Shown piece by piece: positions 16,907 to 26,625 of a stretch of 64,000 nucleotides of DNA (position 1 is its first letter; every line of letters begins with the position of its first letter). A model generated the notes under the pieces. It ran no database searches. It saw nothing but the letters and a program-made list of their open reading frames with translations, and had not been told where the DNA came from. The position numbers were made by a program, and so were the translations under genes. This stretch comes from Comamonas suwonensis (GTDB lineage: Bacteria > Pseudomonadota > Gammaproteobacteria > Burkholderiales > Burkholderiaceae_C). The stretch spans positions 164,527-228,526 of the forward strand of contig NZ_JABBCQ020000008.1 in assembly GCF_012844455.2 (NCBI RefSeq), in the 5' to 3' direction.

Positions 16907-19789
16907 TTAACCAATCTGAGAGAGCAGGCTTTGAGCCTTGGCTTTGAGATCGCCATGGGCTTCGGCGATCACTTCCTCTATGAGTGTACGCGCTCCGTCA
17001 CTGTCGCCGATGGCATTGAACTCTTCGGCCAAAGCGAGCTTGGTTGCCAGCGGGTCTTCGGGTTCAGCAGGCGAAGCGACGGTGCCAAGATCCACTGCAT
17101 GGTTGGGCGTGCCCAGGTCCAGCGACAAACCACTCAGGTCAAAAGTGGGTTCGGCTTTTTGGTCACTGATGGCGTGGGTGCTGACGGCATCCATCGGCAG
17201 TTGCAAGGTCATGGCTTCGGTGCTGTGACTTTCTTCCTCGGACGCAGCGTGGTGAGCGGTCAGTTCAGCGCGGGAAGTGTCTTTGTCTTCCGTGCTTTCA
17301 GTAGCGGACTGAAGCGGTAGAGTAAAGCTGTCGAGGTCAAACTCCAGAGCATTTAGCGAGCCTTGTTCGATAGGTGCAGCGACAGGCGACGCTTCAGGAG
17401 CAGGGGCTTGCGATGCGGTGGCGGGCAGGCTGAATGAGGCCAAGTCATCCAAATCTAGGCTCAGGCCATTGTCTGCGGCATGTGCAGGGCTTGCTGGCGT
17501 TGCAGCAGGCGCCTCCCATTGCGCCAGTGAGGCGAAGTCTTGCTCGCTGGGCTGCTGGGCTGCAGGCGTTGCGGCAACGGGTGCTGCCGCTGGCGACAGG
17601 CCGCCGGGCAGATCCAGGTCCATGTCGAAGTCCAAGCCTGCGGGCTGAGTAGGAGGACCTTCGCGGTCAGCCTCCTTGGCAGCAGCCAGTGCCGAGCCAA
17701 AGGCGACAGCAGCAGTGCCCGCTGTCAGGGCCGAGGCTGGGTCGGTGGGGCTGAAGGCATTGCTCATGCTCGCAGCTGCATCGGAGTGACGGGTCTGGGG
17801 CGAACCACCGGGTTGGTACAGCGCGTTGTCAGGGTCGAGGATTCGGCCCTGATCCGCCAGGCGCTGCCATTCTGGGCCCTTGCCCTGAGTCAGCCCGTAA
17901 AGATTGTTTGCGACAGATGCATAGGCCATGCGGTCATGGCGTTTGGCATAGATTTCGGCCAGCTTTTGGTGCAGAACCAGACGGTTGGGGTCGGTACGCA
18001 GCGCTTCCTTGAGGATTTCTTCGGCCTGAAGGTCACGGCCATATGCCAGATACACATCAGCCTCGGCCAATGGGTCCACGTCACCGGCATCCAGCTGGCT
18101 GGGTGAGTACTGCATGGACTGAGCCGACAGCTGACTGCTGTTGGTCGTGGTGTCCACGCGCTGGCCACCGCTGGCACCAAAGAAGGAGTCTGCGGAAAGC
18201 TGGCTGTCACCCAGCGTGCTGTCTGCGCCGGCGGCCGCTGCCTTGCGGCGTTGCATGACTCGGTAGCCACCGTAGCCCAGCAGCAAGGCGAGCAAGGCTG
18301 CTCCGGCCAGAGGGATGCTGGGGTCGTCCATCAAACCATCGATAAAACTGGGTTCTTCAGGTGCAGCAATGGGTGCTGCAGCTGGTTTAGGAGGCGCCAC
18401 CGGTGCTGGTTGTGCCGCTGCTTCTGCGGGCGCAGCCTCTGGGGTTCTCTCTCCACCTTCTGCTGGTGCGTTGGCGGTATCAACGGGCTTGGCTGCTTCA
18501 GGCGCTGCAGCTTCGGCGGAGGCCGTAGCTGTAGGAGCGGGTGCAGCAGGTGGCACTGCAGCCGCTGCCGTATTGGTGGTTGCTGTAGTGGCGGAGGGTA
18601 CGCCCAGGCCAGGGGCTTGTGGCGCTGCTGCAGCCGCTGTGGCTGCCGGGCTGCCTGCAGGCTTGGTGGCGGCTGCAATCTGGCTCAGTTCTGCCATATT
18701 GCGTTTGAGCTCATCAGCGCGAGCCGCCTGATCGGCAGTCTGCTTTTGCTGCGCCAGTTGTTCGTCTGCGGCAGTGCTCTTGACTGTGCCCTTGGATAGG
18801 GTCAGTTTGTCTGGCGCTGCAGTGCTGGGCTTGGCATCCTCGACATGGGCCTGAACCTGACCGGATGCGCTGCGCGACGCGGCCTCGACCGTGGCCACAG
18901 GTGCTACGCCAGCCAGTTGACGGCGAAACTGATTGAAGTCCTGCGACTGGGCTGCCATGATCTGGCGCGCTTCCTTGACGGAAGTGGACTGAGTCGCTGC
19001 TTCGTCGGGCAACTGAACCACGGCGCCACTGCGCATGCGGTTGATGTTGCCGTTGATGAACGCTTGTGGGTTGCTGCGCAGCATGGCGACCAGCATTTGA
19101 TCCAGCGAAACGCCTGCAGGCTTGTATGCGGCAGCAATACGGCCGGCGGTATCGCCGGCCTTGACGCGAACCTCCCCCTTAGTGCTGGAAGGCGTTGCTG
19201 CAGCGGTGCCGGTCTTGCGTTGAGGCTTGGCCGATGTGCTGTCTAGATCGCGGTCATTGCGCAGGTCGCGGCCTGCTGCAACCACAGGGGCAGACGCGGG
19301 GCGACTTGCTACCGCAGGGCGGGCTGGCATCTCAGCAGGAGCAGCCTGGGCCACTGTTGTCGGCGCAGGTGTCGGGCGACGCGATGTGGGGGGGTCCAGC
19401 AGCAAGGTGTAGTTGCGCTGCAGCTTGCCAGAGGCCCAGTTGGCATCAATCACAAGGTCCACAAAGGGATCGTTAACTGGCTGGAAGCTGCTCAGCTGCA
19501 GCACAGTCGAGCCATTGGAGCGCTTCTGGACCTTGACGCGAACAGTGTTGGCGGTACCTGAGTACTCCATGCCCTGCGCGCGGAACGCCGCAGGTGATGC
19601 CACGGCGGCTTGCAGGCTATCGGCTTCGGCAGCGCTGAGCTGAGGAATCTCGACCTCTGCACGCAAAGGCTCTCCCAGAGCCGACTGGACCGTGATACGA
19701 CCCAGTGCCAATGCCCATGCATCGGTGGCCGACAGGCTAGACAGAGCGAGGGTGGCTGCGGCGAGCGCAGAGAGTTTCCAGCGTTGCAT
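16907..19789 (-). CDS. fimV: FimV-like type IV pilus/polar hub protein with LysM and TPR domains
   Basis: FimV proteins organise the cell pole and promote type IV pilus assembly and twitching. In order, the 960 residues contain a signal peptide (1-27), the FimV N-terminal domain (LGRITVQSALGEPLRAEVEI), a periplasmic peptidoglycan-binding LysM domain near 205-262 (VRVKAGDTAGRIAAAY) and a long Ala/Pro-rich low-complexity linker. One membrane helix follows near 495-515 (PLAGAALLALLLGYGGYRV), then a cytoplasmic TPR-like part near 570-640 and the FimV C-terminal motif (KLALAEEFNAIGDSDGARTLIEEV). It sits between asd and truA as in other Burkholderiales, away from the pilin genes at the right edge of this window. 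Confidence 0.92.
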   Translation of the reverse strand: MQRWKLSALAAATLALSSLSATDAWALALGRITVQSALGEPLRAEVEIPQLSAAEADSLQAAVASPAAFRAQGMEYSGTANTVRVKVQKRSNGSTVLQLSSFQPVNDPFVDLVIDANWASGKLQRNYTLLLDPPTSRRPTPAPTTVAQAAPAEMPARPAVASRPASAPVVAAGRDLRNDRDLDSTSAKPQRKTGTAAATPSSTKGEVRVKAGDTAGRIAAAYKPAGVSLDQMLVAMLRSNPQAFINGNINRMRSGAVVQLPDEAATQSTSVKEARQIMAAQSQDFNQFRRQLAGVAPVATVEAASRSASGQVQAHVEDAKPSTAAPDKLTLSKGTVKSTAADEQLAQQKQTADQAARADELKRNMAELSQIAAATKPAGSPAATAAAAAPQAPGLGVPSATTATTNTAAAAVPPAAPAPTATASAEAAAPEAAKPVDTANAPAEGGERTPEAAPAEAAAQPAPVAPPKPAAAPIAAPEEPSFIDGLMDDPSIPLAGAALLALLLGYGGYRVMQRRKAAAAGADSTLGDSQLSADSFFGASGGQRVDTTTNSSQLSAQSMQYSPSQLDAGDVDPLAEADVYLAYGRDLQAEEILKEALRTDPNRLVLHQKLAEIYAKRHDRMAYASVANNLYGLTQGKGPEWQRLADQGRILDPDNALYQPGGSPQTRHSDAAASMSNAFSPTDPASALTAGTAAVAFGSALAAAKEADREGPPTQPAGLDFDMDLDLPGGLSPAAAPVAATPAAQQPSEQDFASLAQWEAPAATPASPAHAADNGLSLDLDDLASFSLPATASQAPAPEASPVAAPIEQGSLNALEFDLDSFTLPLQSATESTEDKDTSRAELTAHHAASEEESHSTEAMTLQLPMDAVSTHAISDQKAEPTFDLSGLSLDLGTPNHAVDLGTVASPAEPEDPLATKLALAEEFNAIGDSDGARTLIEEVIAEAHGDLKAKAQSLLSQIG

Positions 19790-19882
19790 ATGGCATCAAA
19801 CTTGATTTGTGCAGCCAACAGCCCTTTTTGTTATTAGCCGGGTTTGTGGCTGCGGTGCACATGTAAATTGAAAAATCCAGTA

Positions 19883-19903
19883 GTCAATGAGCGGCTCATT
19901 GAC
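19883..19903. promoter_or_regulatory. inverted repeat upstream of fimV
   Basis: A perfect 10-bp dyad, GTCAATGAGC and GCTCATTGAC with a one-base spacer, lies about 95 bases upstream of the fimV start. A second, wider pair TTGACA (19898) and TTGTCAA (19922-19928) overlaps it. TTGAC sequences on both strands resemble -35 boxes, so the site may be an operator over the fimV promoter. No regulator can be named. Confidence 0.5.
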
Positions 19904-20075
19904 ATGGGGACACTGCATGCATTGTCAACGACGCTATTGCATTGCGAGCAAAAGCAGGCTTGACAAGGCGCGCAATTGTTGTCGATTGGCAACGAGATGC
20001 AAATTAATCTAGGTTCATTCACAGTCTTTGTTCAGCGAAATAAGCCGAAAAGCCTGAGCTAACCCAAGGCGCGGA

Positions 20076-20118
20076 CATAAAAAAGCGCCAGACATCACCA
20101 GGATGACATGGCGCTTTT
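20076..20118 (-). terminator. terminator of asd
   Basis: On the minus strand the stem AAAAGCGCCA/TGGCGCTTTT encloses an 18-base loop and is followed by a run of T. It stands 41 bases after the asd stop. Confidence 0.85.
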
Positions 20119-20123
20119 CACGC

Positions 20124-20148
20124 GATCAAGCCGCTTAGCGGCTTGATC
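20124..20148 (-). other. extra perfect hairpin directly after asd
   Basis: An 11-bp perfect inverted repeat (GATCAAGCCGC, three-base spacer, GCGGCTTGATC) lies 10 bases after the asd stop and just before the terminator. It has no T run, so it is probably an mRNA 3'-end stabilising stem or a protein-binding palindrome. Confidence 0.6.
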
Positions 20149-20158
20149 ACGGTTGGGA

Positions 20159-21271
20159 TTAATCAGCCAGCAAGATGCGCAGCATGCGGCGCAGGGGCTC
20201 GGCAGCGCCCCACAGCAGCTGGTCACCAATCACGAAAGCCGACAGGTACTCGGGGCCCATGTTCAGCTTGCGCACGCGGCCTACTGCAACTTCCAGACCA
20301 CCGGTGGTAGCCGCAGGCGTCAACTCCTTGACGGTTTCTGCGCGGTCGTTGGCCACAAACTTCACCCAGGGGTTGCCGCCCTTGATCAGCGCTTCGATCT
20401 CTTCAAGAGGCAGATCCTTCTTGAGCTTCAATGTCAAAGCCAGCGAGTGGCAGCGCATGGCGCCAATGCGCACGCACAGGCCATCCACGGGAATGGTGGC
20501 TTCGGTGCCCAGAATCTTGTTGACCTCGGCCTGGCCTTTCCACTCTTCCTTGGACTGGCCGTTAGGCAGTTGCACATCGATCCAGGGGATCAGGCCGCCA
20601 GCCAGAGGGGCACCAAAGAATTCGGTGGACACTTCTTCACGGATGGTGATGGCCACCTTGCGGTCGATTTCCAGAATGGCGGAAGCAGGCGTTGCCAGCT
20701 CTGTGGCCACGGCAGCGTGGACCACACCCATGCCCTTGAGCAGTTCGCGCATGTGGTTGGCACCACCACCCGAGGCGGCCTGGTAGGTCATGGAGGAAAC
20801 CCACTCCACCAGGCCGGCCTTGAACAGACCGCCCAAACCCATCAGCAAGATGGAGTTGGTGCAGTTGCCGCCAATCCAGTTCTTGCCGCCCGCAGCCAGC
20901 TTGGCCTTGATCAGGTCGTCGTTGACGGGGTCCAGCACGATGACGGCGTTGTCTTCCATGCGCAGCGAAGAGGCGGCGTCAATCCAGTGGCCGTTCCAGC
21001 CCGCAGCGCGGATCTTGGGGAACACTTCCTTGGTGTAGTCGCCGCCCTGGCAGGTGATGATGACGTCGCACTTTGACAGCTCGGCGATGTCGTTGGCATC
21101 CTTGAGCTGGGTGTGGACCGTCGCCATGGCCGGGGCCTTGCCGCCGGCATTGGAGGTGGAGAAGAACACAGGCTCGATCAGCTCGAAGTCGCCTTCGGCT
21201 TGCATGCGGTCCATCAGCACGGAGCCGACCATGCCGCGCCAGCCCACCAAACCTACCAGTTGCTTGCTCAT
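20159..21271 (-). CDS. asd: aspartate-semialdehyde dehydrogenase
   Basis: Asd reduces aspartyl phosphate to aspartate semialdehyde, the branch point to lysine, threonine and methionine. The 370-residue protein has the NADP-binding start [18 protein letters not shown], the nucleophilic Cys in [10 protein letters not shown] (near residue 135), and [19 protein letters not shown]. Length and motifs match the Gram-negative form. An AAAGGG ribosome site precedes ATG 21271. It is 500 bases from leuB and has its own terminator, so it is probably an independent unit. Its product feeds hom at 40.4 kb. Confidence 0.97.
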   Translation of the reverse strand: MSKQLVGLVGWRGMVGSVLMDRMQAEGDFELIEPVFFSTSNAGGKAPAMATVHTQLKDANDIAELSKCDVIITCQGGDYTKEVFPKIRAAGWNGHWIDAASSLRMEDNAVIVLDPVNDDLIKAKLAAGGKNWIGGNCTNSILLMGLGGLFKAGLVEWVSSMTYQAASGGGANHMRELLKGMGVVHAAVATELATPASAILEIDRKVAITIREEVSTEFFGAPLAGGLIPWIDVQLPNGQSKEEWKGQAEVNKILGTEATIPVDGLCVRIGAMRCHSLALTLKLKKDLPLEEIEALIKGGNPWVKFVANDRAETVKELTPAATTGGLEVAVGRVRKLNMGPEYLSAFVIGDQLLWGAAEPLRRMLRILLAD

Positions 21272-21773
21272 TTGAAACGCCCTTTCAGTATTGAAAACAG
21301 TAGCTTTTGACTGCTTCGTCCGGCTCGTCTGGCCGGAAGGGGCGCACGACGAACCGGGCTGGGTCAGCCTGTAATCGTCTTAATGGTGATTGCGCACGCG
21401 TCCACACCGGCTTGAGCAGCAGGTGTTGTGGTTTCAGTGATGAAAGGGCGTGTGGCAAACATGACAGTCGTGATTCTAGCCAATGAGTGGAAACCTCAGT
21501 GTGTCAGAATCAATGAATTATTTGGTCACTTCGTCAAAAAAATGAATAAAATTTTGACGTTTTGTTGGTTGGTGAATGGATTTTCAAGGCGTTATGCGCT
21601 GAAGATCGCGCCGGGTCTGCTTTCTGGTCGGTGCAGCCGTGCAGAAAAGTCCGAGTATTGCCGGACTGGCCTGGATGCGGATTTGAGCTACTTGCCTTGA
21701 AACCGCCGGATGGATGAACCTCCATCCGGCTTGAATGCGGGTGCCTGAACCAATTCGGCTCAGGCCTTGTGCA
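21272..21773. other. 502-base intergenic region between leuB and asd
   Basis: No convincing gene is present; a 90-codon plus-strand frame here has atypical composition and no family. The region is AT-rich at 21470-21600 and probably holds the asd promoter; a minus-strand GGCTAGAATC resembles a -10 element, but no good -35 sits at the right distance. The leuB terminator hairpin is at its right end. Confidence 0.5.
21705..21730 (-). terminator. hairpin after leuB
   Basis: A 10-bp perfect stem (GCCGGATGGA/TCCATCCGGC) with a six-base loop lies 43 bases after the leuB stop. The following T run is poor, so termination strength is uncertain. Confidence 0.55.
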
Positions 21774-22847
21774 TCAGGCTTGCAGCGCCTTGACCACGGC
21801 GTCGCCCATCTGGCTGGTGGAGACCTTGGTCGTGCCTTCGCTGTAGATATCAGCGGTGCGCAGGCCGTCGGCCAGTACCTTCTGGACGGCGGCTTCGATC
21901 TTCAAAGCGGCTTCTTCCATACCCAGGCTAAAGCGCAGCATCATGGCGGCCGACAAGATGGTGGCCAGGGGGTTGGCGATGCCCTTGCCAGCAATGTCGG
22001 GGGCCGAGCCGTGGCTGGGCTCGTACAGGCCTTGCTTTTTGTCGTTCAGGCTGGCCGAAGGCAGCATGCCGATGGAGCCGGTCAGCATGGAAGCTTCGTC
22101 GGACAGAATGTCGCCGAACATATTGCCGGTCACCACCACGTCAAAGCGCTTGGGTTCTTTGACCAGTTGCATGGCGGCGTTGTCTACGTACATGTGGTCC
22201 AGGGCCACATCGGGGTACTGTTTGGCGACTTCGGTGACCACGTCCTTCCACAGCTGGAAGGTTTCCAGGACATTGGATTTGTCCACGCTGGTCACACGCT
22301 TGTCGCGCTTCTGGGCGGCCTGGAAGGCGACATGGGCAATACGCTCGATCTCGGGGCGCGAGTAGCGCATGGTGTCAAACGCTTCTTCGCTGCCGGGGAA
22401 GTGACCATCGGGAGCCACGCGGCGGCCACGGGGTGCGCCGAAATAGATGTCACCGGTCAGTTCGCGGATGATGAGGATGTCCAGACCTGCCACCAGCTCG
22501 GGCTTGAGGCTGGAAGCATGGGTCAGTTCCTTGTAGCAGATGGCGGGGCGGAAGTTGGCGAACAGGCCCAGTGCCTTGCGCAGGCCCAGAATGGCTTGCT
22601 CGGGGCGCAGAGGGCGGTCCAGCGTGTCGTACTTCCAGTCGCCCACGGCACCGAACAAAATGGCATCGGCTTCTTGCGCCAGCTTCAGTGTGGCGGGGGG
22701 CAGAGGGTGGCCGGCGGCTTCGTAGCCAGCGCCGCCCACAGGAGCGGTTTCCATCTCCAGACCCAGATTCAGGACTTCGAGCACCTTGACGGCTTCTGCA
22801 ATGATTTCGGGGCCAATGCCATCACCGGGCAAAACTGCAATCTTCAT
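21774..22847 (-). CDS. leuB: 3-isopropylmalate dehydrogenase
   Basis: LeuB oxidatively decarboxylates 3-isopropylmalate in leucine synthesis, using NAD. The 357-residue protein has [15 protein letters not shown], the substrate-binding arginines in [32 protein letters not shown], the catalytic Lys in VDKSNVLET and the metal-binding Asp in [20 protein letters not shown] precedes the ATG. It is separated from leuD by 293 bases that contain repeats of two families, unlike the compact leuCDB operons elsewhere. Confidence 0.97.
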   Translation of the reverse strand: MKIAVLPGDGIGPEIIAEAVKVLEVLNLGLEMETAPVGGAGYEAAGHPLPPATLKLAQEADAILFGAVGDWKYDTLDRPLRPEQAILGLRKALGLFANFRPAICYKELTHASSLKPELVAGLDILIIRELTGDIYFGAPRGRRVAPDGHFPGSEEAFDTMRYSRPEIERIAHVAFQAAQKRDKRVTSVDKSNVLETFQLWKDVVTEVAKQYPDVALDHMYVDNAAMQLVKEPKRFDVVVTGNMFGDILSDEASMLTGSIGMLPSASLNDKKQGLYEPSHGSAPDIAGKGIANPLATILSAAMMLRFSLGMEEAALKIEAAVQKVLADGLRTADIYSEGTTKVSTSQMGDAVVKALQA

Positions 22848-22864
22848 GATGTTCCTTTGATTAA

Positions 22865-22960
22865 TTTGATAGCTAGCAGCGCTTGATATTCATAGATTTC
22901 ATATTGAATACTGTTTGATATCCAATAAAAACAAGCACTTGTAGCTCACTTCTTGATATT
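22865..22960. repeat. TAGCTG/AGCGC intergenic repeat (family B, copy 2)
   Basis: The left half TTTGATAGCTAGCAGCGCTT and, about 45 bases on, the right half AAGCACTTGTAGCT match the family B halves. It lies between leuD and leuB. Confidence 0.6.
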
Positions 22961-23031
22961 TTTACTTTAGGTCCAAGCGGCTTGCATCCCTCAACTGCGT
23001 GAGATGAACAATGCCAGTGTGGGCATTGCCT

Positions 23032-23139
23032 CAGCCCCGGCGCGACCCAGCTAAGGGCATCGAGCAAGGGCCGCCCCGCAGCACAGATGCCGTCCCCCTC
23101 CCGAAGAGAGAGGGGGGAGGCCGCAAAGCGGCTCAGGGG
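23032..23139 (-). repeat. orientation-fixed 3'-end palindromic repeat (family A, copy 2)
   Basis: On the minus strand it begins two bases after the leuD stop codon with CCCCCTGAGCCGCTTTGCGG, then a CCCCC...GGGGG hairpin and a GCGGGGCGGCCCTTGC block. It aligns along its length with copies 1 and 3. Confidence 0.75.
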
Positions 23140-23140
23140 G

Positions 23141-23797
23141 TTACTTCTGAATCAGCGTATGTGCCAGCCAGGGTTTTTGCGCCAGACGCTCGGCTTCAAA
23201 GGCTTTGATCTTGTCGGCATGGCGCATGGTCAGGCCGATATCGTCAAAGCCGTTCAGCAAGCAGTACTTGCGGAAGGCGATGACGTCGAAGGGAATCTCT
23301 TCGCCTTGTGGACGAACGATGACCTGACGCTCCAGGTCAATGGTCAGCTCATAGCCGGGGAAGGCCGCCACTTCATTGAACAGCTGCTCAATCACGGCTT
23401 CGGGCAGCACGATGGGCAGCAGGCCGTTTTTGAAGCTGTTGTTGAAGAAGATGTCGGCAAAACTGGGGGCGAGAATGGCGCGGAAGCCGTACTGGTCCAG
23501 TGCCCATGGCGCGTGCTCGCGGCTGGAGCCGCAGCCGAAGTTCTGGCGAGCGATCAGCACGCTGGCACCCTTGTAGCGCGGCTGGTTCAGCACAAAGTCG
23601 GGGTTGGGTTTGCGCGAGGACTCGGGCTGGCCGGGTTGGCCGGGCTGGTCCAGATAGCGCCACTCGTCAAACAGATTGGGGCCGAAGCCGGTTTTCTTGA
23701 TCGACTTCAGAAACTGTTTGGGAATGATGGCGTCGGTGTCAACGTTCTCGCGGTCCATGGGGGCAACGAGGCCCTTGTGCACGGTGAATTTTTGCAT
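23141..23797 (-). CDS. leuD: 3-isopropylmalate dehydratase small subunit
   Basis: LeuD pairs with LeuC to isomerise 2-isopropylmalate to 3-isopropylmalate. The 218-residue swivel domain has [19 protein letters not shown] near the start, the family signature [14 protein letters not shown] (about residues 88-101) and the [13 protein letters not shown] segment. It follows leuC after 32 bases and is probably co-transcribed with it. Confidence 0.97.
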   Translation of the reverse strand: MQKFTVHKGLVAPMDRENVDTDAIIPKQFLKSIKKTGFGPNLFDEWRYLDQPGQPGQPESSRKPNPDFVLNQPRYKGASVLIARQNFGCGSSREHAPWALDQYGFRAILAPSFADIFFNNSFKNGLLPIVLPEAVIEQLFNEVAAFPGYELTIDLERQVIVRPQGEEIPFDVIAFRKYCLLNGFDDIGLTMRHADKIKAFEAERLAQKPWLAHTLIQK

Positions 23798-23829
23798 GGC
23801 GTGATTCCAGAATCTTGAGGCTTGGCGAC

Positions 23830-25251
23830 TTAAGCGAACTTGCGGATGTCCACGAAGTGGCCGTGAATGGCCGCAGCCGCCGCCATGGCGGGGCTGACCA
23901 GGTGGGTGCGGCCACCGGCACCCTGACGGCCTTCAAAGTTGCGGTTGCTGGTCGATGCGCAGCGCTCGCCGGGCTCCAGGCGGTCGGCATTCATGGCCAG
24001 GCACATGGAGCAGCCGGGTTCGCGCCATTCAAAGCCTGCGGCCTTGAATATCACATCCAGGCCTTCGCGCTCAGCTTGTTCCTTGACCAGACCCGAGCCG
24101 GGGACGACCAGCGCCTGCTTGATGTTCTTGGCGACCTTCTGGCCCAGCTTCTTCACCACGGCAGCGGCTTCGCGCATGTCTTCGATGCGGCTGTTGGTGC
24201 AGGAGCCAATGAACACCTTGTCCACGAAAATGTCGTTCAGAGGTTTGCCGGGCTCCAGCGCCATATAGGTCAGCGCGCGCTCAATGGCCCCACGCTTGTT
24301 GGCGTCTTTTTCCTTGTCTGGATCGGGCACGGAGGCATCCACGCCCAGCACCATTTCAGGGCTGGTGCCCCAGGTCACCTGCGGCACGATGTCGGCGGCG
24401 TTCAGCTCCACTACGGCGTCAAACTTCGCATCAGCGTCGGAGTGCAGTGTCTTCCAGTAGGTGACGGCAGCATCCCACTCGGCGCCCACGGGTGCCAGTG
24501 GGCGGCCCTTGACGTACTGGATGGTTTTCTCGTCCACGGCCACCAGGCCTGCGCGTGCGCCGCCTTCGATGGCCATGTTGCACACGGTCATGCGGCCTTC
24601 GATGGACAGGTCGCGAATCGCTTCACCCGCAAATTCAATGGTGTAGCCCGTGCCGCCGGCGGTGCCGATCTTGCCGATGATGGCCAGCACGATGTCCTTG
24701 GCGGTTACGCCGGGCGCGACCTTGCCGTTGACCTGCACCAGCATGTTCTTGGCTTTCTTGGCCAGCAGAGTCTGGGTGGCCATCACGTGCTCGACTTCAG
24801 AGGTGCCGATGCCGTGGGCCAGCGCGCCGAAAGCGCCGTGGGTGGAGGTGTGGCTGTCACCGCAGACCACGGTCATGCCGGGCAGGGTGGCGCCTTGCTC
24901 CGGGCCCATCACGTGAACAATGCCCTGACCCCTGTCCATGAAAGGGAAGAAGGCGGCCGAGCCGAACTCGGCAATATTGCTGTTCAGCGTGACGATCTGC
25001 TCTTTGCTGATGGGGTCGGCAATGCCGTCATAGCCACGTTCCCAGCCGTCGGTGGGGGTGTTGTGATCGGCTGTCGCCACCACGGAGCTGACGCGCCACA
25101 GCTTGCGACCGGCTTCGCGCAGGCCTTCGAAAGCCTGTGGGCTGGTCACTTCGTGCACCAGATGACGGTCGATATAGAGGATGGAGGTGCCGTCTTCTTC
25201 GGTGTGAACGACGTGCTCGTCAAAAATCTTGTCGTAGAGGGTGCGTCCCAT
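23830..25251 (-). CDS. leuC: 3-isopropylmalate dehydratase large subunit
   Basis: LeuC is the iron-sulfur subunit of isopropylmalate isomerase. The 473 residues include [15 protein letters not shown] and the three 4Fe-4S cysteines in [12 protein letters not shown] and GCSMCLAMN. The start at 25251 ([15 protein letters not shown]) is the family N-terminus; 26 further in-frame residues upstream are unrelated. It follows the LysR gene after 64 bases on the same strand, giving the order LysR-leuC-leuD. Confidence 0.97.
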   Translation of the reverse strand: MGRTLYDKIFDEHVVHTEEDGTSILYIDRHLVHEVTSPQAFEGLREAGRKLWRVSSVVATADHNTPTDGWERGYDGIADPISKEQIVTLNSNIAEFGSAAFFPFMDRGQGIVHVMGPEQGATLPGMTVVCGDSHTSTHGAFGALAHGIGTSEVEHVMATQTLLAKKAKNMLVQVNGKVAPGVTAKDIVLAIIGKIGTAGGTGYTIEFAGEAIRDLSIEGRMTVCNMAIEGGARAGLVAVDEKTIQYVKGRPLAPVGAEWDAAVTYWKTLHSDADAKFDAVVELNAADIVPQVTWGTSPEMVLGVDASVPDPDKEKDANKRGAIERALTYMALEPGKPLNDIFVDKVFIGSCTNSRIEDMREAAAVVKKLGQKVAKNIKQALVVPGSGLVKEQAEREGLDVIFKAAGFEWREPGCSMCLAMNADRLEPGERCASTSNRNFEGRQGAGGRTHLVSPAMAAAAAIHGHFVDIRKFA

Positions 25252-25315
25252 GGTGCTTTGCTCTCGTGAGTTGAGTTTGTTGGGTGGTTTATTCTGGTCA
25301 GGCCGGAAGCGGACT

Positions 25316-26284
25316 TCAAGACTTGGCACTGGCCGGACAGAGGTGATCGACCAGTAGGCGGGTTGTCACAGGCAGTGCTTCAAAGTCGCGGGCGACGACG
25401 CACAGCTCGCGGTGCGCCCATTCGTCGGTCAGCTGTACGGCGCGCAGGTGGCCCACGCCGTGCATCAGCTCAAAGGCGCGGTCAGGTAGCAGGCCAATGC
25501 CCAGGCCGTTGTCGATCATGCGGCACATGGCGTCCAGGCTCGTGACCTGAATGCGCTGGTGCAGCGGATGGCCGGCCTGCGCCGCTGCAGCGCGCATGGC
25601 CAGGCTGATGGAAGAGCCCGAATGCAGGCTGACGATGTCCCATTCCAGCACTTCGGTGAAAGCCACGCTCTTGCGGTCCGCCAGCGCATGGCGCTCTGGC
25701 ACGACGACGACCAGGCGGTCTTCTTTATAAGTGCGGTACTGCAGCGGCACATTGCCCTGGGTGATCTGAACGGTGGCGCGGTTGCTTTCGCTGCTTTTGC
25801 CAATGCCCAGCGTGCAGATGCCAATGTCGGCCGTGCCCTCGGCCACAGCGCTCAACACATCGGGGCTCAGGTGCTCTTGCAGGTCAATTTTGATCTGGCT
25901 GTGCTCGCGGGCAAAAGCGCCCAGGTCCTCGGGCAGAAACTGCACGATGGCCGACATATTGGCATGCATGCGCACATGGCCGCGCACGCCGTCGGCGTAC
26001 TCGCTCAGCTCGCCCTGCATGCGCTCCAGCCCGTACAGCACGTTGCGGGCATGGTGCAGCAGGCTTTCACCGGCAGGGGTCAGCGTCACGCCGCGGCTGT
26101 GGCGGTAGAGCAGGGCGGTGTCTACCGTGGCCTCCAGGTCGGACAGGCGCTTGCTGACGGCGGAGGCGGCAATGAATTCGCGCTCTGCAGCGCGGCCAAT
26201 GCTTCCCAGTTCGCATACAGCGACGAACAGTTGAAGCGAGGTGAGATCGATACGGCGCGCAAAACTGCGCTCTGAATTCTTCAT
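25316..26284 (-). CDS. LysR-family transcriptional regulator upstream of leuCD
   Basis: The 322-residue regulator has the N-terminal winged helix-turn-helix ([20 protein letters not shown] through [11 protein letters not shown], about residues 14-73) and a two-lobed effector domain beginning near residue 100 ([15 protein letters not shown]). It is read in the same direction as leuC, 64 bases upstream, instead of divergently as is more usual for LysR genes. It may act on leuCD or on itself, possibly through the palindrome 17 bases before its own start. The effector is unknown. Confidence 0.9.
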   Translation of the reverse strand: MKNSERSFARRIDLTSLQLFVAVCELGSIGRAAEREFIAASAVSKRLSDLEATVDTALLYRHSRGVTLTPAGESLLHHARNVLYGLERMQGELSEYADGVRGHVRMHANMSAIVQFLPEDLGAFAREHSQIKIDLQEHLSPDVLSAVAEGTADIGICTLGIGKSSESNRATVQITQGNVPLQYRTYKEDRLVVVVPERHALADRKSVAFTEVLEWDIVSLHSGSSISLAMRAAAAQAGHPLHQRIQVTSLDAMCRMIDNGLGIGLLPDRAFELMHGVGHLRAVQLTDEWAHRELCVVARDFEALPVTTRLLVDHLCPASAKS

Positions 26285-26300
26285 GTGGGCTAACTTTAGT

Positions 26301-26317
26301 CTTCTCGTTTCGAGAAG
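26301..26317. promoter_or_regulatory. perfect palindrome before the LysR gene
   Basis: CTTCTCGTTTCGAGAAG has 7-bp arms and a three-base centre. It ends 16 bases upstream of the LysR start, where an autoregulatory operator would lie. It lacks a T run and is unlikely to be a terminator. Confidence 0.5.
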
Positions 26318-26476
26318 TTTTCAGCATTTTTACCGATAAATTTCGCTTTATCCATCTTTAGCCGAGATGTCTTGTTTCGCGATGGGTAAATTATGGCGAT
26401 GCCTCAATTGCTGGTTTGCGATGGCTTGATGGAGGCGGATGCAGCAGGCGTCAACGTTTGCTTGAAACGACTTTGA

Positions 26477-26523
26477 TTTTGATAGCTGCTAACGCTTTAT
26501 CGATAAAGGCTAGAAGCTGTTTT
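26477..26523. repeat. TAGCTG/AGCGC intergenic repeat (family B, copy 3)
   Basis: The sequence runs TTTGATAGCTGCTAACGC, a short TTATCGATAA centre, then AAGGCTAGAAGCTG. It is one of the clearest two-sided copies. Confidence 0.65.
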
Positions 26524-26625
26524 CCGTACAAAGGCAGTGACGAACGTCAAGCTGCGTGATGTTTCCTCGGGCACCGCGGCGAATCGTCAGCAAACCTGTT
26601 CAAGGCCTGGCTATTTGCTGCAAAA

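Larger units (their letters stand above)
19790..20158. other. 369-base intergenic region between asd and fimV
   Basis: This stretch holds no gene. It contains the asd hairpin and terminator at its right side and the inverted repeats that probably control fimV at its left, and is AT-richer than its flanks. Confidence 0.7.
26285..26625. other. 341-base divergent intergenic region
   Basis: This AT-rich gap separates the divergent LysR and Sel1-repeat genes. It holds the LysR-proximal palindrome, a family B repeat, and several TTATCGATAAA-like short palindromes. No gene is visible. Confidence 0.6.

Noticed and set aside
18361..18680. Ala/Pro-rich low-complexity coding in fimV as a tandem-repeat locus
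   Set aside because: The stretch is degenerate linker sequence without exact repeat units, typical for FimV proteins.
21428..21700. A 90-codon plus-strand frame in the leuB-asd gap
   Set aside because: No ribosome site, atypical composition and no family; the region more likely holds the asd promoter.
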